Assembly (NCBI GenBank): GCA_016165875.1
Contig: JABBOT010000014.1
Span: forward strand, 13,455,432-13,519,431
Direction: 5' to 3'
DNA length: 64,000 bases
From: Acanthopleura granulata
Taxonomy: Eukaryota; Mollusca; Polyplacophora; Chitonida; Chitonidae
Both the position numbers and the translations under genes were made by a program. The notes below the pieces were generated by a model that had not been told where the DNA came from, searched no databases, and saw only the letters and a program-made list of their open reading frames with translations. Shown here piece by piece: positions 49,284-60,049 of the stretch; position 1 is the stretch's first letter, and each line of letters begins with the position of its first letter.

Positions 49284-49788
49284 ATATGTCAGTCCAACAT
49301 GATCTGCGTCTGTATGCGTATTTAACATACTGACAGGCATTGCATATCAGACGTCAGACCGATTTGGCCTGCGAAAGAGGGGGCTCTGTGGCGATCACTT
49401 GGACGCTGGGGTACTCCCTCCTGCTATCGCCTGGACCTCCAAAACCAGAGATCCTTTTCACATTGACATGGCTCTGTTCCTTGATAATTTGCCTTCACGC
49501 TGGTGTATGATATACCCACAGATGGTCAAGCGTTGCCATTGCAAAACGGCCACGAATCTCTTTTTCACATCTCCACACGGATAATGAGGGCATGACAGCC
49601 ATGTCATTGTTATGTGAAAAGGATCCGTGGTTTTGGAGATCTAGGCGATAAGAGGGTACCCCAGCGATGAAGCGGTCGCCAGAGAGCCCTCACTTCTACG
49701 GGCCAAATCGGTCTGACCTCAGTGTGCACTACCCGTCAATCTATTGAATACAGGTACAGACGCAAATCGGGTCGGACTATTTATATGG
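49284..49788. repeat. ~500-bp fold-back (inverted repeat) element in the lectin 3' UTR
   Basis: The left arm 49284-49475 and right arm about 49600-49788 are inverses over most of their length: GATCTGCGTCTGTA with TACAGACGCAAATC, GTCAGACCGATTTGGCC with GGCCAAATCGGTCTGAC, GCTGGGGTA with TACCCCAGC, GATCCTTTTCACAT with ATGTGAAAAGGATC. The loop is about 120 bp. It is a MITE-like or fold-back element. Confidence 0.82.
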
Positions 49789-49874
49789 TTGTACCTGTAT
49801 GTATGCTTAAGTTTTGCGTCGTTCTTTTTTCAGTCATATGGCCACACGGAGTTCTGAGTAAAACATAGTGTGTC

Positions 49875-50125
49875 TTCTTATGGTAGGGCGAGCCCATGCC
49901 GCCACTAAAACGTCATGCCGAGAACTTAAAACATGACACCCCACCCAGTCACATTATACTGACACCAGGACGACGAGCCCTGTTTCCTTGCTCTAACCTC
50001 TCAGTGTTCAGTGCCAAAGGGGGTAGCAACAAGTGCCATTTTTAAAGTCCTGGGCATGACCGAACGCGGGATTGATCCCAAATGCCTCGACCCCTTCACC
50101 CACCAGGCCACCGAGACGGTCTGTT
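49875..50125 (-). mobile_element. SINE family 2, reverse, with tRNA-like head
   Basis: Reverse middle CACCCAGTCACATTATACTG; at the far end the reverse B box (GGGATTGATCCC) and A box (CCACCAGGCCA) mark the pol III promoter. Confidence 0.82.
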
Positions 50126-50712
50126 TCGCATGTCATTATTCTTTGTCTCGTATCGCAGTTGATACAGCGAGTACTAATTCAATGTTCTTCTATATAAGCT
50201 CCTCTTGTTAAAGTTAGACGATGGACAATGTTTTGACGTCCGACACAACTGTTGTATGTGGTACACATATTGTATATGCTGAAGTCCACATGCTTATGTA
50301 GCGTATGTTTCATGTATAACATCACAGATGTTTTCGCTCAGTTTGTGGTATAATGAAATGTAATGAATGTGTGCACCTATAAACAATTGGACAAATAAAA
50401 TCTTTTAACGTTATAATGTTAATTTAATATTGTTATTTGTGGAAGAATCAGAGCTATCTTTTCAAGGAATAAGCTCTCAGACCATCTTGATTTAACCCAT
50501 CGAATGTAGGTGCGATTCAAATTTGAAATGATTGACAATAAGACGTGAGTCTTCACAATAGCCCTTTATGTGGGGGAAAGAAATGGTGAAGTATAATGCT
50601 AGGCTCGTTAACTAAAAGAAAACAGTCGGACGGATCTTTTGCTGTTTTTTTTGCTTTTTTTCACATTTGCCCTGAAAGTGACATCGCACTCTCTGGAGTT
50701 CCCTAGCGTGTA

Positions 50713-50848
50713 GGGGCCTTTTTACATACAGGGTGAAGGTTTTATCAAACGTGGCTGTCATAAGGACACAGAGTGTGGAGACACGCTGTCATATATGGTA
50801 GTTACGTTTGACGAAGCGTTACACCCTCTTCTTAACACGGGTCCCTAA
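50713..50848. mobile_element. ~136-bp MITE-like element, family M
   Basis: The left end GGGGCCTTTTTACATACAGG and the right end CCCTCTTCTTAACACGGGTCCC are imperfect inverses; the inner motif TCAAACGT pairs with ACGTTTGA. TA flanks both tips, suggesting a TA target duplication. Confidence 0.55.
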
Positions 50849-51029
50849 GGTGTTTCATATGGTGGAAATGTGTGTCCTCAGCATGACAGCATCACATACG
50901 TCAATAGCCCTGATTTGCTCCCTATAACATGACTTACGCTCAAATGTTTTCTTGAGTCCCAATGTAACCGATAAGCCTATAAGATTTCATCTATGTCATC
51001 GTTGTGCCTTTGGTGTATTTGATACTCTA

Positions 51030-51167
51030 TGGGTTCGTTTTACAAAGAGGGGGTAACGCTACGTCAAACATAACTACCGCTGCGACGCATCTCTAGAATG
51101 TGTGTCCTCATGACTTTTACGTCTGACGTAACTTACACTCTCTTCTTTAAACGGGGTCCTGAATGGT
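51030..51167. mobile_element. ~138-bp MITE-like element, family M
   Basis: Left end GGGTTCGTTTTACAAAGAGG, right end CTCTTCTTTAAACGGGGTCC; inner GCTACGTCAAAC pairs with GTCTGACGTAAC. It is the same family as 50713-50848: GGTAGTTATGTTTGACGTAG (reverse) matches 50797-50816. Confidence 0.55.
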
Positions 51168-52185
51168 GTTACTAGTAAGTTGTTCACTGGTCGCCAAATG
51201 GCGTGAGCTGGCTTTATATTTCGAGACTTAGCTTCAGTGATGGAATGTGAAGGCGTGCAGACTTATGTTTCTTTATTCCTGTAGACCGATATTACAAAAA
51301 TGCAGTTGTTGTACTGTTGTGAACCCCGTCTTTGGTTTTTGCGCCAGCCGGGTCAGTGTCTGACCTACATTTTCCCGTCTGCACACGTTGTCAGCTGCGC
51401 CAGAATTCAGTCGCGCGTTCTCGGGGCTTCTGTGTTTATGAGTTTCGTGTCACTTGCTTTTTTTCTCAGATGTTTGTTTGGAGCTCATTGTCTCTTAGTG
51501 CGATTACGTACATTTCATCCCAGTTTACCCTGAAAGTGACTGTGTGTATATTTTCCAGAGTGAAACATACATCGCCCGCTCGGCATCACGGACGGTACCG
51601 TCAATCAGTCCGCCAGGCACTTTGCCGGGCTATTGGATATCACCCATCATCGGAGTGTTGTACCCTACTGTTCGTCACTTACAGGACTGTCATCCTGAAT
51701 AGAGAACAGAGAATTCCGCTGAACTGTGAATTCTCTATTTACGTGGACTGACTGGCCTTTGGAAGCCTGAATATCCCGTCATTATTTGGACGCTATCATC
51801 AGTAAGAAACTATATATTTTGTAATTATCTGTATTGTTTTTGTATATCATTGTCATTTCTAATATTTGTCTGTTTTGTGGAAATATATGTATTGAACTTA
51901 TTCAAGCGTCTTCGTGTTTCTATGTTTGATCTTGTGTAACGTTTATCGCTGTCTGAGAGTTGAACGCGCCATTTGGTTATTATTTTTTGGCCACTGTATC
52001 TCTGGTCTGCAATGGAAGCCACTGTTAAACAGAAATCTAACCTACTGCCTGCCTTGAGATTACATCTCTATTAAACTTGCCTGCATGAGTGCTGGGTTTT
52101 GAGTCCAGTTTGCATGCGAAGTATTAAACAAGAATTGCCGCAATGTTTAGGTGAAAAAAAAACTGTCAAAAACTAAATTCTGTGG
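51168..52185. other. Uncertain region
   Basis: A 139-codon plus frame (51332-51751) and a 65-codon minus frame (51825-52022) exist without recognisable motifs. CCTGAAAGTGAC at 51529 repeats 50672, hinting at a repeat. Confidence 0.35.
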
Positions 52186-52189
52186 GAAT

Positions 52190-53649
52190 TCAAAACACTT
52201 CTGTGCTATAAGTGCACTTTTCCACAATATGTAGTAATGATTGAAGTTTAAAGGATACCTGAAAAGATAATCTGAAACGAAGATTATGGATTGAAGGGAA
52301 TTAAGGGATTATGACCTTGCGGAAATTTAGGAAAATTTTAATTTTTCTTCCTTTTAGAGGCAACAGTTTGCATGTTATCAACCTCTTTCCCTCAATGGAT
52401 GGAAATTCTCGGAAATGACGTCGTCGATAAATTTACGAGAAACCTGGGACTTCAAAATGCCCACCTAAAAAAAAGCTTAGTTTTAGCAGCTTTCACTATT
52501 GACGTCACCACTACAGCTTATTTAATTTACCGACTGATGAAAAATATTTTAAAACTGTTGCTTGACACCGACGTCAGAGCTCAAGCGATGAGAAAAAGAG
52601 CACAGTCTCGGCTGTAGGTTCTCAGTGCGCAGAGAAAAAGAGCACAGTCTCGGCTGTAGGTTCTCAGTGCGCAGAGAAAAAGAGCACAGCCTCGGGTGTA
52701 GGTTCTCAGTGCGCAGAGAAAAATACTTGTTTTAAGTGGGCTGCTGGAAAGTGACTTTTGATTCAATTTGCAATGTTTTGTAATTAAATTGTCTCAAAAA
52801 GATGTGACGAGAAACTTTTCTACATGTTGTTGTAAGTTTCTGAATTATTAGGCCTCTTTGGAAAATGAGAGTAAGAAAAGCTGCTGACTCATACATTTTG
52901 GACCAGCGTTGCTATCGTCTGGAGAGTGCAGCCTTGAATCCGTGGCGATGCAGAAAAAAAATATTAAATGCGCAAGACTGTATCGTTTGCCTCTTTGACG
53001 AGTACAGTAGCCTATTCATGGCGCATAGACTAGTCAAAAGCCAAGAGTTTTCTCAGAATTTTGATAAATGCTTAATTTCGTCATCGATATCGCCTCAGGT
53101 CCCTATTAATTTTCTATAAGTGACAATGTTAACGTTTAGTGCTGTAAGTCAGCCTCAAACATTTCGTGTCTAATAAGCATTGGTGCATACCTTACCCAGG
53201 CTGTGCGAAAGCATTCATAAAAATATGGCAACATAAGCTGGCCGTCAAAATCTGGAGCTTCATATGCCAGACGATGGGTAGGGGTGCCTAGCAACGCCAA
53301 GGGGAAGGCACTCTCAGCTTCATCATCACCTGGTACTTTTGCACTAGCCAAAAATTTCCAAATTGCATCAATAAATCCTGCTTGTGTTTGGATAATTTTA
53401 ATTATTTCCATGCTCACTATGAGGACAAACTGATCTTGGACTGCATTTGTTTATCTCGATCCTTCATACTTACAATGGCGATGAATGCTTAACTGCGTTA
53501 CTGATCTTACCAATCCTACATATGCAGCAGGCAGTACCGATAACCGCTGTACACCGCTGTCCAGAGGTCAGTGGTTCTCGTTGTCTGTATCTCCCTACCG
53601 TATAGGGTAAGTACCACTGGGGCAATTCTGTGATGTCAGGACAGAACAT
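52190..53649 (-). CDS. Candidate small three-exon gene, about 142 aa
   Basis: Exon 1 is 53511-53649 (ATG, MFCPDITELPQWYLPYTVGR..., 46 codons plus G, donor GTAAGA). Exon 2 is 53196-53416 (acceptor GTCCTCATAG, 73 codons including IIQTQAGFIDAIWKFLASAK and APDFDGQLMLPYFYECFRTA, donor GTAAGG). Exon 3 is 52190-52258 (acceptor TATCTTTTCAG, VSFKLQSLLHIVEKCTYSTE then VF and stop). Phases match (1, then 0) and the sum is 143 codons. A CpG-rich patch lies just upstream and CACTATAAAG is near the start. I do not recognise the family. Exon 2 is the strongest part; exon 3 could be chance. Confidence 0.42.
52358..52617 (+). CDS. Possible terminal exon with one transmembrane segment
   Basis: After an acceptor CTTCCTTTTAG an open frame reads MLSTSFPQWMEILGNDVVDK, then NAHLKKSLVLAAFTIDVTTT and AYLIYRLMKNILKLLL, ending at TAG. 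The middle is hydrophobic and could span a membrane. The end lies in the first unit of the 42-bp repeat. No upstream exon was found and the opposite strand carries an intron of another candidate gene, so this may be spurious. Confidence 0.28.
52590..52723. repeat. 42-bp tandem repeat, about 3.2 copies
   Basis: Units contain GAGAAAAAGAGCACAGTCTC and GGTTCTCAGTGCGCA. Each has an in-frame stop relative to the upstream frame. Confidence 0.92.
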
Positions 53650-53689
53650 GACCCATTCTTTATAGTGGCTGATAGAGTCGTTTTTAGAC

Positions 53690-53870
53690 CGTGCCTTCTT
53701 CAATCCTTCGGAGGGCGCGGTTATAAAAACCCGCGATCTTCGCGCCCCAGCGGATTACTCGGAAAACAGGGAAGACGCATCCGTGACCTCCGTGCCTTCC
53801 GCGCTGTCCGCGGGGTACGGGATTTTGCGGCCTTGGCGCGGTAGCGGTAGGCGCGGTCAAAAAATGAAGG
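53690..53870 (-). promoter_or_regulatory. CpG-rich patch, possible promoter
   Basis: This stretch is far richer in CG dinucleotides (GCGCGG, CCGCGG, CGCGCC runs) than the AT-rich surroundings and contains TATAAAAA on the minus-reading GGGTTTTTATAACCGCG. It lies immediately upstream of the minus-strand start at 53649, which suggests a promoter island; it could instead be a GC-rich repeat. Confidence 0.35.
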
Positions 53871-54628
53871 CTACCAGCCACCACAATTCTTTCCCTTGTT
53901 TCGAAAAAAGCCTTGTATATTATGCAGCTCTATGTTTTGTACGGCCACTTGTCCATTGTATGTAAGAAGGTTACAAGTTTTACATTTTGTAGACGCATTC
54001 TTCAGACTCAAAGGAGAACAAGCCAACTTGAAAACCAAAAGCTCAATGAAAAGTTCCAGTTCTGCAAAGCTATCGCAACGCTGCGTCAATCGCAGTTACC
54101 ATTGTGAAGTACCTCTTCACCATACCAAATCATGGAAGCTACGCCATGCGTATTTTGAGACTGCTTCGTAAAACAGACCCCTGTAGCATTTCAAAGACGC
54201 CAAATAGTCCGATCACGGAAAGTAAGCATCGTTGAATGCTTTCACGGGTGACGGCCCGGGAACATCGCAAGTGCTGTTGCGATAAATACTGAAGTGCGTT
54301 CCTGATATAGATCGAACTCTATTCTTTTATCTTGATTCCTCATAGGTATAACTGTCAGTACTAAATCCACATTTTGCAGCGTACGTTTTGTTCTGCGATT
54401 TTCCTCCATTGGGCCTAACGATGAATAAACGCAAACCATCTTTGTTGTAACACAATATTCAGTAGTTGCAACATTCAAGAATATAATATGCTATGTAATT
54501 GTGTCTTTTTGAATGAATGAGTGATTGTGGCTAAACTCCACATCGGCAATGTTTCTGCCATATCGTGGTGATTGTGTTTTTGTGTGACACTATGTTATTG
54601 TATGATTATGTAAGACTGCAATATGTCA

Positions 54629-54751
54629 TGTCATGTCATTGTGGCGCTGTGTCACTCCGGGGTATGTCCTGTCATTGTGGCGCTGTGTCACCCCGGGGTA
54701 TGTCCTGTCATTGTGGCGCTGTGTCACCCCGGGGTATGTCCTGTCATTGTT
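54629..54751. repeat. 36-bp tandem repeat, about 3.4 copies
   Basis: Units TGTCCTGTCATTGTGGCGCT plus GTGTCACCCCGGGGTA. A length divisible by three makes repetitive frames that are not genes. Looser TGTCATTGTG motifs continue to 54980. Confidence 0.92.
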
Positions 54752-55384
54752 CGTTGTAAAGATCATGATATGCTCTCATGGAATCGAAAATGTCATGTCA
54801 TTGGGCCATTTTGCAAGACCTCAATGTGCCATGTTGTGGTGTCGTTGTGTAACTCTATGTTATGGCAATGTGTCGTTGTGAATACTATTGTATGTGATGT
54901 CATTGTGTTATTGTCTAAGACTGCAATACACCATATCACTGTGCCATCAAGACAGTAATATATCACGTCATTGTGTAACTGACCATCGATTTATGTTAGA
55001 AGCCACATCAGCTCGCTCATAAATGTGCCATCAGCTGAGGAGAGTATACCCCTCAATCACCTTTCTTTCTGAATTTCTTTTCTGTAGAATTCCTTTCCAT
55101 TCGACCTCAACAATCTTGAATGCTGTTATTTTGAATTCTATATATACACCTTCAATGACTTGGACGGTGCACCTTGGAATACTTTCCACTGGTTGAGTGT
55201 TGATGCCAGATTCGACAGGCCATTACCCAAAGGCCAAAAACCAAAGTAGCTATCATTCTAAGATCATTTTCTTTAGTACGCTAATCATACTAATCACCTG
55301 CAGCAATCAAGAAACACTAAATTAACAGACTTAACGGAATGCACTGGTTCAGGAGAGCAATTCGAATTCCTTAATACCTAGTGG

Positions 55385-55560
55385 GGCCCATGGCCAGTCT
55401 GAACGCAAGTCCATCTGCTTGCATCCTTTCGGGCTGAGCAACCTGGAGATGGTCCTTGGGTTCCCATGGGCTTTGGGCTGGTTTTCTACATAATGCTAGC
55501 AACAGTCGAATAATTGAAATATTATCAAGTCCAACGTAAAACATTAGTAAAAAACCTATT
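55385..55560 (+). mobile_element. Old SINE family 1 copy
   Basis: AAGTCCATCTGCTTGCATCC, GCAACCTGGAGATGGTCC, ATAATGCTAGC and AATTGAAATATTATCAAG keep the SINE order with many changes. Confidence 0.6.
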
Positions 55561-55599
55561 AATTTATTTCCAGACACAAATTTTTTTTTATTTATTTAC

Positions 55600-57020
55600 T
55601 TTGTCAAATAAATAAATGAATAAATTGCCCAATAACTGAGTCTTGCCTGATAATACGGGTAGATTTCGGTATTACTACCGGTACACGATGCTCAACGCAT
55701 CCCTATTCACATTTCCAGGTGCTTGAAGCCGCTAAACGAACCCAATGTGTATGACATATAAAGTGACAAGGCATGACACCAGAGAAGAATAACGCTGTAG
55801 TCAATGTCCCCAGCCGGTTGTCCGTAAATCTAAGAAGGTATATGACACTGACATATTTTGTGATCGACGTATATTTTTAAAATTAAAACATAAATTCACA
55901 ATTGGAGGATTACCTACTTATGCCTCAGTTGAAAGAATACGATACTTGAAAAGGAAATTAAGCGTCGTGAGCCACAGATGGAACCATATATACAGTTAAT
56001 TTAAGCCGTGGGGAAGTGTGGAGGGAAGTGTGCGTGAAGAGTTTTAATATTCCTCCAAAAAACCCAGCCTGTAAGAGTCCTGGAGTCCCTGATGTGCATT
56101 ATTTTCATGTGAATATTTATCAAACACAGCATTTTGAGTCCTTCTGGGCCACTGACCATTGCAATGTTCCTTTTACCTAATTCTGCTTAATCGTTGGTGA
56201 GTGGGGCGTGTAATTTACCATGTTTAAGTATTTGCACTATCAAATTGTTGTCGCTGCTCTCGTTTTAATTTATTTACTGCAGTCCTTTATATTCAGTTGT
56301 CAAATGCTTGCCATCACCATTCACGATTTCAAGTTCATATGTTAACATTTATGGTAATGGCGGTGTATTTTAAATTTTACATTTATGGAGTATCAAGTAG
56401 ATGTACAGAATGTGTCGTCCCGACTTTGAGGATTACACGCCTGAAACATTCAGTATGGGTCTATATGGTGTACACCCCTGCTCTCTTCTGTAGTACCTCA
56501 CAGCTTCTTATGCTCGTGTGTTTATAAGCAAAGAGATTATTCACTAGCCAGCAGCGTAGCACCAGTGAATGGTAAATGTTTTACTCCTCTTCGAACCCAC
56601 TTGTTATGGTTCGCTGTGTTCCGCCTGTGTGGTTATCGCTTTACATTGGGCAAAAAGGGTGCGATGCACTTGGACGTTGTCGATAACCAACATGGTGGGC
56701 AAGAGTATTTCTCTTGTGAACCAGGCCCGTAGACAAACTGGGATGATAATGTGAAAAAATCTGGTGTGGCCGGAATAAGCTACAGCCATTGACCAGGTGT
56801 CTGATAAACCTCCTGACTTAAAGTCGCAGTGGAAGTAGCGAAGCGTGCCTAGATTTGAACCTGAGGGCTCAAGCGCGAGAAAGTGCAAGTAGCCGTCTCG
56901 GGACGACAGAAGTAACAGTAACACAAATCATAGTGCGTGTGGATCCATGACAAGCTAATCCAGTCAGTATTCATAGATTTTAGATATAGATGACATAATG
57001 ATACATTAATTCATCTTATT
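55600..57020. other. No gene recognised
   Basis: Only short random-looking frames. Confidence 0.5.
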
Positions 57021-57027
57021 GGTTTTC

Positions 57028-57153
57028 TACCGTACGTGGGAAGGTCCGTCAGCAACCCGCGGATGGTAGTGGACTCTCACGGGCTGTGCCCGCCGTCGGA
57101 TAAGTGAAATATTCCTGAGTACGGCGGAAAATACCAATCAAATAAATAAATAA
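57028..57153 (+). mobile_element. SINE family 1, 3' part
   Basis: Body from CCGTACGTGGGAAGG, tail AAATAAATAA. About 20 bp are missing after GGCTGTGCCCG. Confidence 0.85.
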
Positions 57154-57158
57154 ATCAC

Positions 57159-57950
57159 AAATTAGCAGTTTTAACTTAGGAAATAACTGCTAGCTCTAAT
57201 GCTGAATCTGTAAACTTTAGTAAATATTTTATTTCTTTTCATTTCAGACTAATTTCTTTACACATACATTTTATACGACTGTACTACATTTGTAGATCAG
57301 TTGTTTTCCATGGGGTTTCGCATGACAGTAAATTTCCATAACATTGGTATTAGCTGTTGAGTGATTCTGTGCAAGGCCTCAAGTCAGCTGACAGTTTGCA
57401 GTTGACAAAATACATTTAGCTGATGCCCCTCACCAGTTACAAGCAGTGGTGCTATATTCGTAGGGTTCAAAGCCTTTAGCTAGCATCGGGCCGAAAATTT
57501 TCCCCAGTACAAGCTTGACAAAAATTTAATATAAACATGTATTCTATTATGATACGTTGCCTTAATCTATGACCACCTACAGCAGTGGTAAAATTAATGA
57601 AGATATTTTAGACTTAACTGGCACTCACATTAACGAAATAGAAATGGTAAGAACTTAATTGCAAAATTTTGTTAGGGAAAATGTCTTACAGTATACCACG
57701 ATACCCCGTTCTTGTGCAATATATTCTCTTTAAACTAATGTCATGAGCTGGGGAAGAAAAGATTGACATAAAATGGTGCAAAGTACTGCTGCCAGGTCCC
57801 CCATTATGGACACAATAACGGATAGGCACTTCCTGCGTGGAGAAGACCAGCGAATTGTACTGGAAAACAACTGGTCACTATATTTACAAGAAGAATAAAA
57901 TATTAAGAAGAACATTGGACCAATTTCACAGCCCTTGGGCTCTAATTTCC
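57159..57950. repeat. Duplicated sequence, copy A (uninterrupted)
   Basis: This ~790-bp stretch is similar throughout to 59584-60049 plus 61853-62064 (for example GAAAATTTTCCCC, TTTTGTTAGGGAAAATG, ATGAGCTGGGGAAGAAAAG and GATAGGCACTT motifs). Copy A has about 100 bp near 57350-57450 absent from copy B. It follows a SINE tail directly, so the duplication may be a transposed repeat. Confidence 0.8.
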
Positions 57951-57954
57951 ACCT

Positions 57955-59365
57955 AATTCTGCTTCAAGACTTTGGTTGTTTGAATCAAAGTGTGTAAGAA
58001 GTAACAACTTACCCACACTCTAGCACTCAAAGCAGAATTAGGTAAAAAAAAAAAAAAGAAAACAGGACGTCACTCAAAATGCTGTGTTATCGTCGCATTT
58101 AATAACATCTTGAAAATGCTATGTAGGCCCAATGTATAGAAAATGAGACGTCAAGTATCAGCGTTGTTCATCAGAGCACTGATTGACTGTAAATGACATT
58201 ACCGGATAGTCCTATGTTGGTCTCGATGAAAAGACTGTTGGATTTTGTAATTGACATGATTTTCTTCCTTTCCGGAAGTTCTCCTTTAGGCACGCTTACC
58301 AACCTTTGTTCTTGTAGTGCATCATTTCTTATACTCGTTAAATGCACAAAAATGCCGCGAGGTCACCAGCAGGTCTGAAGGAAAGTACCCTGCATGATTT
58401 GCTCGGGACAACATGGAATGATTTCGCTGACATTCGTCATATCCAGCCATAGTACAACGTTTTTCTGCTAAATTCTTCGGTCATGAAGGCCAGTAAATCA
58501 GTCCAGTCAGGGAATGTAATCACCAGCTGTCACACGTCACAATTATTTTCAGTTTGCATTCCTCCACTTAAAACCCCACATTCCAGCTGAGAAATTCAAG
58601 ATATAAACTGATACTTTCTTCATTAAGACCCATGGAGAGTTGTTCTGGGTTGGGTCCTCCTAGATTCCGTCGAGGGATTGAAATTGTAAGCGTGCTCCAA
58701 GCGTCAGACCCACGCAGAGCTGGGCGACAGCGTCTGTGACAAGCGGTCGTGTTAGCTGGGGTTGTCTCCCTTCGTCCGCTTCTCCATTCCATCTAATATA
58801 GTCTGCCGAGTGTGTGAAAAAGGAACCTTTTACAGTGATAAACTCAAAGGTACAAGCTTTCTCTTTCACAAGAACGAAACACCATATTACTTTTTATTTT
58901 CTAATCATCTTTAGTAGGTGGTTTTCCCACCCACAGTCACCAAAAACAGCCTCCTGCTGGCTACTAATGAACACCCTGATACATATAAAATTTCGTTTCT
59001 TAGCAATCACATCAAAAATGAGATTCACCAGCTGAATTAATGAGGTAATAGGATAAGAACTTATTTAACTTTATTTTATATATATGTTACAAAAAAGTAG
59101 ATATGTTATGCTTTCAAGGTTTCCTAACAAAGCTCACGTGCAATTTTTGGTATTACTATCTCTTTGCGTTCTGTTTTAAGGTAACTTCAACGGTGGTCCT
59201 GTGCAGGCAGTTTTTTTTGCCATACAGAATTTTAATGAGCATATTATTAAACAAATATCCGGAAACATTTGCAGCTTTGTGGAAAATCTTAATTCTGTAT
59301 TGAAAGAAATGTGCTGCTCAGTTTCATATGACTTTAAACGCTGAGTGTTAGAGGAATGTGTGATT
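57955..59365. other. No gene recognised
   Basis: Two overlapping minus frames at 58568-58869 look coding-like (PLVTDAVAQLCVGLTLGARL) but have no splice support. Confidence 0.4.
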
Positions 59366-59369
59366 TTCG

Positions 59370-59505
59370 GTTCATTTATTTATTTACTTGATTGGTGTTT
59401 CACGCCGTACTCAAAAATATTTCACTTATACGACGTTGACCATCATTATGGTGACAGAAAATCGGACAAAGCGCGGAGGGGAACCACGACCATCCGCAAG
59501 TTGCT
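59370..59505 (-). mobile_element. SINE family 1, reverse, 3' part
   Basis: Tail TTATTTATTTACTTGATTGG, then the reverse body to the CGACCATCCGCAAGTTGCTG motif. Confidence 0.82.
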
Positions 59506-59583
59506 GAATTTTTGGTTTAGTACGCATGTATACTCTTCTCAAAAATGCCCCTTCCCCATCCTCACCAACCAAGTGTCTGATTC

Positions 59584-60049
59584 AAATTGGCAATTTTAAC
59601 GTACGAAATAACTGTTAACTCTGATGTTGAATGATGAATCTATGAACTTTAAGAAAAAATTTATTTCATTTCATTTGAGAGTAATTTCTCTACACGTGCA
59701 TTTCATATGACAGTGCTACATCTATTGATCAGTTGTTTGGTATGGGTTTTTGTGCATAACAATAAATTTGAATGGTCCAAAACCTCCAGCCACGATCGGG
59801 CTGAAAATTTTCCCCTGTACAAACTTGACAAAAAATTATAATAAACATGTAGTGTATTTTGATGTGTTGCCTAGACCTATTGCCAGGTACAGCAGTTGTA
59901 CAAATATTGAAGATAAGAGTTAGTTGGTGCTCACACTAACCAAACAAATAGAAATATTAAGGACTTAGTTGCAAATTTTGTTAGGGAAAATGTTTTCAGT
60001 TTTATAGTATACCACAATATGACATTCTAGTGCAATGCATTCAATTTAA
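59584..60049. repeat. Duplicated sequence, copy B, left part
   Basis: It matches 57159-57734 with point changes and an internal deletion of about 100 bp; interrupted at TTAA by the element 60050-61848. Confidence 0.8.

Larger units (their letters stand above)
49225..50410 (+). other. Probable 3' UTR of the lectin gene
   Basis: No good AATAAA occurs after the stop codon until 50394. If that is the site used, the 3' UTR is about 1.17 kb and contains the ~500-bp fold-back at 49284-49788 and a reversed SINE at 49875-50125. A nearer non-canonical site is possible. Confidence 0.4.

Noticed and set aside
51332..51751. 139-codon plus frame.
   Set aside because: No domain, odd composition, no consistent splice model; left as uncertain region.
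54623..54958. Repetitive frame CHCGAVSPRGMS.
   Set aside because: Product of the 36-bp repeat, whose length is divisible by three.
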